A stretch of DNA of 22,899 bases from an uncultured Dorea sp. Lineage in GTDB: Bacteria; Bacillota; Clostridia; Lachnospirales; Lachnospiraceae. The DNA lies in contig UQRE01000037.1 in the NCBI GenBank assembly GCA_900543415.1, positions 1 through 22,899 on the forward strand. The letters run 5' to 3'. The position numbers and the translations under genes are program-made. This document shows, piece by piece, positions 14,063 through 20,770 of this stretch. Numbering within the stretch: the stretch's first letter is position 1; each line of letters opens with the position of its first letter. Under the pieces are notes generated by a model. That model searched no databases. It had not been told where the DNA came from and saw nothing but the letters and a program-made list of their open reading frames with translations.

Positions 14063-14096
14063 TCAAAGAAAAAAGAAAGAGTAGGTTAGTTTTATT

Positions 14097-14492
14097 ATGG
14101 CAAAGAAAGTTACAAAAAAAGTGACAAAAAGACGTGTCAAGAAAAACGTTGAACACGGACAGGCTCACATCCAGTCATCTTTTAATAACACAATCGTTAC
14201 ATTAACAGATGCTCAGGGAAATGCTCTGTCATGGGCAAGTGCAGGCGGTCTGGGATTCAGAGGTTCAAGAAAATCTACCCCATATGCAGCTCAGATGGCA
14301 GCTGAGACAGCAGCTAAAGCAGCATTAGTACATGGTTTAAAGACTGTTGATGTTATGGTTAAAGGACCAGGTTCAGGTAGAGAAGCAGCAATCCGTGCCC
14401 TTCAGGCATGCGGAATCGATGTAACAAGCATTAAGGATGTTACTCCGGTACCACACAACGGATGTCGTCCACCGAAACGCAGAAGAGTCTAA
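14097..14492 (+). CDS. rpsK: 30S ribosomal protein S11
   Basis: S11 is a platform protein close to the E-site mRNA. The 131 residues have a lysine-rich N terminus (MAKKVTKKVTKRRVKKNVEH), then GQAHIQSSFNNTIVTLTDAQ, GNALSWASAGGLGFRGSRKS, TPYAAQMAAE and the C-terminal TPVPHNGCRPPKRRRV. The SD is weak (GAGTAGG at 14079-14085), in contrast to the AGGAGG sites of its neighbours. The gene may therefore rely on coupling to rpsM translation across the 34-nt spacer. Confidence 0.99.
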   Translation: MAKKVTKKVTKRRVKKNVEHGQAHIQSSFNNTIVTLTDAQGNALSWASAGGLGFRGSRKSTPYAAQMAAETAAKAALVHGLKTVDVMVKGPGSGREAAIRALQACGIDVTSIKDVTPVPHNGCRPPKRRRV

Positions 14493-14544
14493 TCAGATTG
14501 CGAATATGCATTTAACCATAAGGTCATATTAGGAGGAAATTAAC

Positions 14545-15138
14545 ATGGCAGTAAATAGAGTTCCAGTACTTAAGAGATGCCGTTCCCTTGGAATGGATCC
14601 AGTATATTTAGGAATTGATAAAAAGTCTAACAGACAGTTAAAGAGAGCAAATAGAAAAATGAGCGAGTATGGTCTTCAGTTACGTGAGAAACAGAAAGCA
14701 AAATTTATCTATGGCGTATTAGAGAAACCATTCAGAAACTACTACAAGAAAGCTAAACAGATGACAGGTATGACAGGTGAAAACTTGATGGTACTTCTTG
14801 AGTCCAGATTAGACAACGTAGTATTCCGTATGGGATTTGCAAGAACAAGACGTGAAGCTAGACAGATCGTTGACCACAAGCATGTTCTTGTTAATGGTAA
14901 GCAGGTTAACATCCCATCTTACCTCATCAAGGCTGGAGATGTGATTGAAATCAAAGAAGCTAAGAAGAGCTCACAAAGATACAAAGAGATCGTAGAGGTA
15001 ACAGGCGGACGTCTTGTACCGGAATGGCTTGATGTTGATGCAGAAGCTCTGAAAGGAACAGTAAAAGAACTTCCTAACCGTGAAGTGATCGATGTTCCGG
15101 TAGATGAGATGCTCATCGTCGAATTATATTCTAAATAA
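14545..15138 (+). CDS. rpsD: 30S ribosomal protein S4
   Basis: S4 initiates 16S assembly by binding the five-way junction of the 5' domain, and it represses the alpha operon in E. coli. The 197-residue protein begins MAVNRVPVLKRCRSLGMDPV and has QLREKQKAKFIYGVLEKPFR and GMTGENLMVLLESRLDNVVF. The S4 RNA-binding motif (about residues 88-150) shows RREARQIVDHKHVLVNGKQV. It has a single N-terminal cysteine, so it is not the zinc (C+) form. The TAGGAGG SD is strong. Because rpsD lies in this operon (unlike Bacillus, where it stands alone), S4 is a natural candidate ligand for the non-coding elements at 13276-13693 and 16141-16210. Confidence 0.98.
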   Translation: MAVNRVPVLKRCRSLGMDPVYLGIDKKSNRQLKRANRKMSEYGLQLREKQKAKFIYGVLEKPFRNYYKKAKQMTGMTGENLMVLLESRLDNVVFRMGFARTRREARQIVDHKHVLVNGKQVNIPSYLIKAGDVIEIKEAKKSSQRYKEIVEVTGGRLVPEWLDVDAEALKGTVKELPNREVIDVPVDEMLIVELYSK

Positions 15139-15168
15139 TAACCCGTAACACCACAGGAGGTGGACTTA

Positions 15169-16128
15169 GTGTTTGATTTTAATAAACCTAATATTGAAAT
15201 AGCTGAAATTTCAGAAGATAAGAAATATGGAAGATTTGTTGTAGAACCTTTGGAAAGAGGTTATGGTACAACATTAGGTAACTCTCTGAGAAGAATTATG
15301 CTTTCATCATTGCCGGGTGCTGCAATCAGCCAGGTAAAGATTGATGGAGTTCTGCATGAGTTCAGCTCCATCCCGGGGGTGAAAGAGGACGTTACTGAGA
15401 TCATCATGAACTTGAAGACGCTGGCTATTAAGAACACATCTGAGACGGATGAGCCGAAGACAGCATACATTGAGTTCGAGGGTGAAGGTGTTGTCACAGC
15501 AGCAGATATCCAGGTGGATCAGGATATTGAGATTATGAATCCTGAGACAGTTATCGCAACTCTTAACGGCGGGGCAGACAGCAAGCTTTACATGGAACTG
15601 ACCATTACAAAGGGAAGAGGATATGTGAGTGCTGATAAGAATAAGAACGACGAGTTACCGATCGCGGTAATCCCGATTGATTCTATCTACACTCCGGTAG
15701 AGCGTGTAAACCTCACTGTAGAAAATACACGTGTCGGTCAGATCACAGATTTTGACAAATTGACATTAGATGTATATACTAATGGAACATTGCTTCCGGA
15801 TGAGGCTGTAAGTTTGGCAGCAAAAGTGTTGAGCGAGCATCTGAAACTCTTCGTAGACTTGTCAGAAGTTGCTCAGGCAGCAGAGGTAATGATCGAAAAA
15901 GAAGATGACGAAAAAGAGAAAGCGCTTGAGATGAGCATTGACGAATTAGAGTTGTCTGTACGTTCTTATAACTGCTTAAAGAGAGCAGGTATCAACACTG
16001 TGGAAGAACTGACAAACAGAACTCCGGAAGATATGATGAAAGTACGTAACCTTGGACGTAAGTCTTTAGAGGAAGTACTTGCAAAACTTGATGAGTTAGG
16101 ATTAGCTCTCAGCAAAGGGGAAGAGTAG
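15169..16128 (+). CDS. rpoA: DNA-directed RNA polymerase subunit alpha
   Basis: The alpha subunit dimerises to nucleate RNA polymerase assembly and contacts UP elements and activators. The N-terminal domain (about 1-230) includes FVVEPLERGYGTTLGNSLRR, IMLSSLPGAAISQVKIDGVL and IPIDSIYTPVERVNLTVENT. An acidic linker (IEKEDDEKEKALEMSIDELE) leads to the C-terminal domain LSVRSYNCLKRAGINTVEEL with MMKVRNLGRKSLEEVLAKLD. The GTG at 15169 is preferred over the GTG at 15160, which overlaps the AGGAGGTG SD (15155-15162). The preferred start gives MFDFNKPNIEI and 319 residues, standard for the family. Confidence 0.98.
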   Translation: MFDFNKPNIEIAEISEDKKYGRFVVEPLERGYGTTLGNSLRRIMLSSLPGAAISQVKIDGVLHEFSSIPGVKEDVTEIIMNLKTLAIKNTSETDEPKTAYIEFEGEGVVTAADIQVDQDIEIMNPETVIATLNGGADSKLYMELTITKGRGYVSADKNKNDELPIAVIPIDSIYTPVERVNLTVENTRVGQITDFDKLTLDVYTNGTLLPDEAVSLAAKVLSEHLKLFVDLSEVAQAAEVMIEKEDDEKEKALEMSIDELELSVRSYNCLKRAGINTVEELTNRTPEDMMKVRNLGRKSLEEVLAKLDELGLALSKGEE

Positions 16129-16140
16129 AGTACCTTGTGC

Positions 16141-16210
16141 CTTCCGCTGATAAGCCCGAAGCGCACAGCGGAGCATTTGGCTAGTAAGCCCGAAGAAGCA
16201 TAACCAAGTG
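16141..16210 (+). promoter_or_regulatory. Twin stem-loops with repeated loop motif before rplQ
   Basis: Stem 1 is TCCGCTG 16143-16149 with CAGCGGA 16166-16172. Stem 2 is CATTTGG 16174-16180 with CCAAGTG 16204-16210 (one G-U). Each encloses most of a copy of a 16-nt motif, GCTGATAAGCCCGAAG (16146-16161) and GCTAGTAAGCCCGAAG (16180-16195), which match at 14 of 16 bases. A competing local fold, GCT-NNNN-AGC within each repeat, excludes the outer stems. No T-run follows. The rplQ SD comes about 10 nt later, so this is a candidate control element for L17. Confidence 0.55.
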
Positions 16211-16232
16211 TTAAATAATGGAGGATTAGAAA

Positions 16233-16769
16233 ATGGCAAAATATAGAAAACTCGGCAGAACATCAAGCCAGAGAAAAGCATTATTAAGAAACCAGGTAAC
16301 AGCTCTTATCAACAACGGTAAGATCAGAACAACAGAAGCAAAGGCTAAAGAGATCCGCAAGATCGCAGAAGGTCTTATTGCATTAGCTGTAAAAGAGAAA
16401 GATAACTTTGAAGAAGTTAAAGTTATGGCTAAAGTAGCACGTAAAGACAAAGATGGAAAACGTGTGAAAGAAGTTGTAGACGGTAAAAAAGTTACTGTAT
16501 ACGATGAAGTTGAAAAGACAATCAAGAAAGATATGCCAAGCAGACTGCACGCTCGTCGTCAGATGTTAAAAGTTCTCTATCCTGTAAAAGAAGTGCCAAC
16601 AGCACAGGCAGGAAAGAAGAAAAACACAAAGGAAATCGATCTTGTTGCAAAACTTTTCGATGAAATCGCACCAAAATACGAGAACCGTAACGGTGGTTAC
16701 ACAAGAATCGTTAAAATCGGTCAGCGTAAAGGTGACGCAGCAATGGAAGTTCTTATCGAACTTGTATAA
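16233..16769 (+). CDS. rplQ: 50S ribosomal protein L17, long form
   Basis: L17 binds near the exit port. The N-terminal core MAKYRKLGRTSSQRKALLRN, then KIRTTEAKAKEIRKIAEGLI, and the C-terminal IDLVAKLFDEIAPKYENRNG and GYTRIVKIGQRKGDAAMEVL are the family. The protein is 178 residues against about 120-127 in Bacillus and E. coli. The extra length lies mainly at about residues 58-101, a charged segment (VARKDKDGKRVKEVVDGKKV), plus a smaller insert near 118-137 (TAQAGKKKNTKE). Such long L17 forms occur in Clostridia. A TGGAGGA SD precedes the ATG. It is the last gene of the alpha operon. Confidence 0.97.
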   Translation: MAKYRKLGRTSSQRKALLRNQVTALINNGKIRTTEAKAKEIRKIAEGLIALAVKEKDNFEEVKVMAKVARKDKDGKRVKEVVDGKKVTVYDEVEKTIKKDMPSRLHARRQMLKVLYPVKEVPTAQAGKKKNTKEIDLVAKLFDEIAPKYENRNGGYTRIVKIGQRKGDAAMEVLIELV

Positions 16770-16796
16770 TCGCATAATAATTTTAAGATTTGCAGA

Positions 16797-16828
16797 ACGC
16801 ATCCTGAGAAATCGGGATGCGTTTTTTT
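16797..16828 (+). terminator. Strong intrinsic terminator after rplQ
   Basis: ACGCATCCTGA 16797-16807 pairs with TCGGGATGCGT 16812-16822 (11 pairs, one G-U) around a GAAA tetraloop. Seven T follow at 16822-16828. It ends the ribosomal supercluster. Confidence 0.92.
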
Positions 16829-16852
16829 GTTCTCGTTAAAAATCTGACTATT

Positions 16853-16897
16853 TTGTTAAATAATCTACTTTTGTCAAATATAATTACAAATTGTAAT
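16853..16897. promoter_or_regulatory. Possible redox-regulator operator region (TTGTnAA half-sites)
   Basis: Three half-sites lie ahead of and within the hydrogenase promoter: TTGTTAA 16853-16859, TTGTCAA 16871-16877 and TTGTAAT 16891-16897. ATTACAA 16883-16889 forms a perfect inverted repeat with the last one (1-nt spacer). It also faces the second one as TTGTCAA-5 nt-ATTACAA. Clostridial Rex sites are known as TTGTTAA-4 nt-TTAACAA. The resemblance is real but the spacing is off by one, so Rex binding is only a hypothesis. Confidence 0.35.
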
Positions 16898-16911
16898 AGA
16901 GATGATATAAT
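16884..16911 (+). promoter_or_regulatory. Promoter of the hydrogenase operon
   Basis: A perfect -10 box TATAAT (16906-16911) is extended by an A/T-rich TATATAC. The best -35 is the poor TTACAA (16884-16889) at 16-nt spacing, which suggests a promoter needing activation or subject to repression. The predicted start is near 16918, giving a leader of about 70 nt. Confidence 0.6.
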
Positions 16912-16987
16912 ATATACACTTATGCAGATAACATAGATTTACAATTGCTGTGGGAAAGTGATTGTAAAGGAAAGGACGGTAAAAAGA

Positions 16988-18820
16988 ATGAGCAGATTAG
17001 AGCTTGCTTCCCCGACGAGAGCTGACATTATTATGGAAGAACTCTACAAGGATCTGGAACGTAGAATTGAGTCCAGCCCTCCGGGGTTATGCCCGGTTGA
17101 TATGGCAAGAGCATTTTTGGAGTTGTGTCATGCACAGACTTGTGGAAAATGTGTACCATGTCGCATTGGACTTGGACAGTTGAATGGATTTATTAAAGAT
17201 GTACTTGATGGAAATGCAACAATGGAAACACTGGATATTATGGAGGAGACCGCGCTGTCGATCATGGAATCCGCAGATTGTGCCATTGGTTACGAGGCGG
17301 CACACACGGTTTATAAAGGACTGATCGGATATCGTGATGATTATGTGGAACATATTAAAAATGGACGTTGTACATGTACATATAGTCAGCCAGTTCCGTG
17401 TGTATCTTTGTGTCCGGCTCATGTAGATATTCCGGGTTACGTAGCTCTTGTACGAGAAGGACGTTATGCGGATGCCATTCGATTGATCCGCAAGGATAAT
17501 CCATTTCCGACTACATGCGGCTTTATCTGTGAGCATCCATGTGAGGCAAGATGTCGGAGAAATATGATGGATGATGCAATTAATATCCGTGGCTTGAAAC
17601 GAGTAGCGGCAGACTTTGCCGGTGAGGTAGATCCTCCGGCATGCGCACCTTCTACAGGAAAGAGAATCGCGGTTCTTGGCGGAGGACCGGGCGGATTAAG
17701 TGCTGCTTATTATCTACAGCTTATGGGACATCAGACCACAGTATATGAAATGCTTCCAAAGCTTGGCGGAATGCTTCGTTATGGAATTCCGAATTACAGA
17801 CTTCCAAAAGACCGTTTGGAGGAAGATGTAAATGCAATCTTAAAAACGGGTGTGGATGTAAAATATGGATTAAAAATCGGAAAAGATATTACGATACAGC
17901 AACTTCAGGAAGAATATGACGCAGTACTGATCACTATCGGAGCCAGCACAGATAAAAAACTTGGTCTGGAAGGAGAAAGCGCAGAGGGCATTTTCTCAGC
18001 AGTGCAGTTTTTACGAAATGTTGGTAAAAATATCATTATGGATCTGACCGGTAAAGAGGTGGCTGTAATCGGAGGCGGAAACGTAACGATGGATGCTGTT
18101 CGCACAGCAAAACGTCTCGGAGCAAAGAAGGTTAGTGTTGTGTATAGAAGAAGAGTTGCTGATATGACAGCGCTTCCATCTGAAATTGAAGGAGCAATCG
18201 CGGAAGGCGTTGAGGTTCAGACATTAAAGGCGCCGGCGTCCCTTGATGTAGACGAGAATAATCAGATTAAAGGAATCTATGTAACTCCGCAGATGATCAG
18301 TTCGATCAAAGACGGACGTGCAAGCATTAAACCGACGGGAGAAGAAGATATTTATATTCCATGTGACGTGCTTGTAGTGGCTATCGGACAGAATATCGAG
18401 ACCAAACATTTTGAAGAGGCAGGAATTCCGGTAAATCGCGGAAAGATTGTTACTAAGAGTAACGGATCAATCGAAGGAATGCCGGGAGTATTTGCAGGTG
18501 GAGACTGTGCCAGCGGTCCGGCATCTGTAATCAAAGCGATTGCAGGGGCTAAGGTTGCTGCGGCTAATATTGATGAATATCTTGGCTATCACCATGAGAT
18601 TTCCTGTGATGTGGAGATCCCAGAAGCAAATTTGGATGACCGTACACCGTGCGGACGAGTAAACTTAACAGAGCGAGAAGCAAATGAACGTGTAAATGAT
18701 TGGGATGCCTGTGAAAACTGTATGACAGAAAAAGAGGCAAAGCAGGAGGCAGGAAGATGTCTTCGATGTGATCATTTCGGATACGGAATCTTTAAAGGAG
18801 GCAGAGAAAAATTATGGTAA
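16988..18820 (+). CDS. NuoF-like Fe-S / GltD-type FAD and NAD(P)H oxidoreductase, hydrogenase partner
   Basis: The 610-residue flavoprotein appears to exchange electrons between NAD(P)H and the hydrogenase encoded next. Residues about 35-115 resemble the C-terminal 4Fe-4S region of NuoF/HydB (CGKCVPCRIG with C52, C55, C58 and C98), without the NuoF FMN/NADH fold. Residues about 138-215 are the GltD/dihydropyrimidine dehydrogenase Fe-S domain (CVSLCPAHVDIPGY; C177, C181, C185, C189). An FAD Rossmann motif VLGGGPGG is at 229-236. A second dinucleotide fold has GGGNVTMDA at 362-370 with YRRR at 386-389, which favours NADPH by family precedent. AGGD at 503-506 is the second FAD contact. The C terminus adds CENC (575-578) and CLRC (591-594). 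ATG 16988 is preferred over GTG 16958 because the GGAAAGGA SD fits it. It overlaps the next gene by 7 nt. Confidence 0.88.
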   Translation: MSRLELASPTRADIIMEELYKDLERRIESSPPGLCPVDMARAFLELCHAQTCGKCVPCRIGLGQLNGFIKDVLDGNATMETLDIMEETALSIMESADCAIGYEAAHTVYKGLIGYRDDYVEHIKNGRCTCTYSQPVPCVSLCPAHVDIPGYVALVREGRYADAIRLIRKDNPFPTTCGFICEHPCEARCRRNMMDDAINIRGLKRVAADFAGEVDPPACAPSTGKRIAVLGGGPGGLSAAYYLQLMGHQTTVYEMLPKLGGMLRYGIPNYRLPKDRLEEDVNAILKTGVDVKYGLKIGKDITIQQLQEEYDAVLITIGASTDKKLGLEGESAEGIFSAVQFLRNVGKNIIMDLTGKEVAVIGGGNVTMDAVRTAKRLGAKKVSVVYRRRVADMTALPSEIEGAIAEGVEVQTLKAPASLDVDENNQIKGIYVTPQMISSIKDGRASIKPTGEEDIYIPCDVLVVAIGQNIETKHFEEAGIPVNRGKIVTKSNGSIEGMPGVFAGGDCASGPASVIKAIAGAKVAAANIDEYLGYHHEISCDVEIPEANLDDRTPCGRVNLTEREANERVNDWDACENCMTEKEAKQEAGRCLRCDHFGYGIFKGGREKLW

Positions 18821-20586
18821 ATCTTACAATAGACGGAAAACAGATCTCTGTAAAAGAGAATACCACAATCATGGAAGCTGCCGCTTCAAATGGAATTCCG
18901 ATTCCACATCTGTGTTATTTAAAAGAGATCAATGAAATTGCAGCCTGCCGTGTGTGCGTGGTTGAGCTGGAGGGAAAAGACAGACTGATTACATCCTGTA
19001 ACAATGTGGTGAAAGAGGGAATGGTCATTCATACCAATAGTCCGAAGGTACGGAGACACAGACGTACGAACGTTGAACTGATTCTTTCACAGCACAATTG
19101 TGAGTGTGTAACCTGTCCGAGAAGCGGAAACTGTATGCTGCAGACGGTTGCAAATGATTTGAATATTATTGATATTCCATACAAAATGAAAATCGAGAAA
19201 CAGCCTTGGAATAAGGAATTTCCACTGATCCGCGATTCTTCAAAATGTATTAAATGTATGCGCTGTATTCAGATCTGTGATAAAGTACAGTCCTTAAATA
19301 TATGGGATGTGGAAGGCACAGGTTCAAGAACAACCGTAAATGTATCCGGTCATAAAACAATTGAGCAGTCTGACTGTTCGCTGTGTGGTCAGTGTATTAC
19401 ACACTGTCCGGTAGGGGCACTTAGAGAGCGTGATGATACAGAGAAGGTGTGGGATGCATTGGCAGACCCGAATAAGATTGTTGTGACACAGGTGGCTCCT
19501 GCTGTCCGTGCGGCGTGGGGAGAAGAACTTGGATTTAAACCAGGAGAAGCAACGGTTGGAAAGATTCTGGATGCATTGAAGAGAATGGGAGCAGATTACG
19601 TATTTGATACTTGCTTCTCTGCAGATCTTACCATTATGGAAGAAGGAACAGAGTTTATTCAGAGATTTACCTCCGGCGAGTTGAAAGACCGTCCGATGTT
19701 CACTTCTTGTTGTCCGGGATGGCTACGATTTGCGAAGTCTCAGTTCCCACATCTTGTGAAATATCTTTCTTCTGCAAAATCACCGCAGCAGATGTTTGGC
19801 GCAGTGATGAAAACGTATTTTGCGCAGAAGCTCGGAGTAAAGCCGGAGCAGATCTTTACAGTATCAGTTATGCCATGTGTCGCTAAGAAGGGCGAACAGG
19901 AAATGGATCTTTTCTATGAAGAGTATGCCGGGAAGGATATTGATGTTGTCCTTACCACGAGAGAATTAGTGAAGATGATCCGTGCAGCACACATCAGTCC
20001 GGAGACTCTGGAAGATCGTGAAAGCGATCGCCCGATGCAGGAGGGAACCGGAGCAGGCGTGATCTTCGGGGCAACAGGTGGAGTTATGGAGGCTGCACTT
20101 CGAAGTGCATACTTCCTGTTAAAAGGCGAAAATCCACCGGCAGATGCTTTCCGTTCCGTAAGGGCAGAAGGTTTTAACGCAAATCATGGTGTGCAGGAAG
20201 CAGATTTTCAAATTGATGATATCACGGTGAGAACTGCAGTTGTCAGCGGTCTTGGAAATACTCGTGCACTGCTCAATAAGATTGAAAAAGGGGAAGTCCA
20301 CTATGATTTCGTAGAAGTAATGGCATGTCCGGGAGGATGTGTAGGCGGAGGCGGTCAGCCGATTCATGATGGAGAAGAGCTTGCATTTGAACGAGGTAAG
20401 AATCTGTACCAGTTAGATGAGTCTGCAAACTTGCGTTATTCACATGAGAATCCGGATATCAATCTTCTGTACGAGGAATATTTTGAAAAGCCGAACAGCC
20501 ATAAAGCACATATGTTGTTACATACAGATCATCTGGAAAGTATGGAGCTATATGGAACAGGATACTGTGATTACAGTAAAAAGTAA
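18814..20586 (+). CDS. hydA: [FeFe]-hydrogenase, CpI-like catalytic subunit
   Basis: This cytosolic enzyme makes or oxidises H2. The 590 residues follow the Clostridium pasteurianum CpI plan. An N-terminal 2Fe-2S domain has C34, C45, C48 and C62. The His-ligated 4Fe-4S cluster uses H94, C98, C101 and C107. Two ferredoxin clusters show CIKCMRC and CSLCGQCITHCPVGAL (about 145-203). The H-cluster motifs are TSCCPGW (297-303, with proton-relay C299 and ligand C300), MPCVAKK (353-359) and MACPGGCVGGGGQP (503-516; ligands C505 and C509). A small-subunit-like C-terminal tail (NPDINLLYEEYFEKPNSHKA) follows. All catalytic cysteines are present. The start overlaps the flavoprotein stop by 7 nt, with GGAGG 18797-18801, arguing for a two-subunit NAD(P)H-linked hydrogenase. 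Maturases HydE, HydF and HydG are not in the window. Confidence 0.95.
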   Translation: MVNLTIDGKQISVKENTTIMEAAASNGIPIPHLCYLKEINEIAACRVCVVELEGKDRLITSCNNVVKEGMVIHTNSPKVRRHRRTNVELILSQHNCECVTCPRSGNCMLQTVANDLNIIDIPYKMKIEKQPWNKEFPLIRDSSKCIKCMRCIQICDKVQSLNIWDVEGTGSRTTVNVSGHKTIEQSDCSLCGQCITHCPVGALRERDDTEKVWDALADPNKIVVTQVAPAVRAAWGEELGFKPGEATVGKILDALKRMGADYVFDTCFSADLTIMEEGTEFIQRFTSGELKDRPMFTSCCPGWLRFAKSQFPHLVKYLSSAKSPQQMFGAVMKTYFAQKLGVKPEQIFTVSVMPCVAKKGEQEMDLFYEEYAGKDIDVVLTTRELVKMIRAAHISPETLEDRESDRPMQEGTGAGVIFGATGGVMEAALRSAYFLLKGENPPADAFRSVRAEGFNANHGVQEADFQIDDITVRTAVVSGLGNTRALLNKIEKGEVHYDFVEVMACPGGCVGGGGQPIHDGEELAFERGKNLYQLDESANLRYSHENPDINLLYEEYFEKPNSHKAHMLLHTDHLESMELYGTGYCDYSKK

Positions 20587-20625
20587 TACATGTATCATAA
20601 AAAAGATTAAAATAGAATACACAGA

Positions 20626-20657
20626 CAGAGAGGTGAGGCATGTGCGTCACCTCTCTG
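20626..20657 (+). terminator. Perfect 11-bp stem after hydA, no U-tract
   Basis: CAGAGAGGTGA 20626-20636 pairs perfectly with TCACCTCTCTG 20647-20657 around a 10-nt loop. Location and stability fit the end of the hydrogenase operon, but the sequence after it (CTACGTTAC) lacks a T-run. It may act as a 3'-end stabiliser or a weak or factor-assisted terminator rather than a classic intrinsic one. Confidence 0.45.
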
Positions 20658-20700
20658 CTACGTTACAAAAGCATTCGTTTAAAAATGTAAAGAAAATCTC

Positions 20701-20729
20701 TTGACAATACGCTGCCTGTGACATATGCT
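20701..20729 (+). promoter_or_regulatory. Sigma-A-type promoter for the exporter gene
   Basis: The consensus -35 TTGACA (20701-20706) and -10 TATGCT (20724-20729) are separated by exactly 17 nt. The predicted start is near 20736, about 35 nt before the ATG. Confidence 0.8.
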
Positions 20730-20770
20730 GATATTTCAGAGGCATATTGGACTTATCGGAGGAATGAGAA

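Noticed and set aside
16958..16987. Earlier GTG start for the flavoprotein
   Set aside because: No SD at proper distance; the AAGGAAAGGA stretch lies inside this extension and serves ATG 16988.
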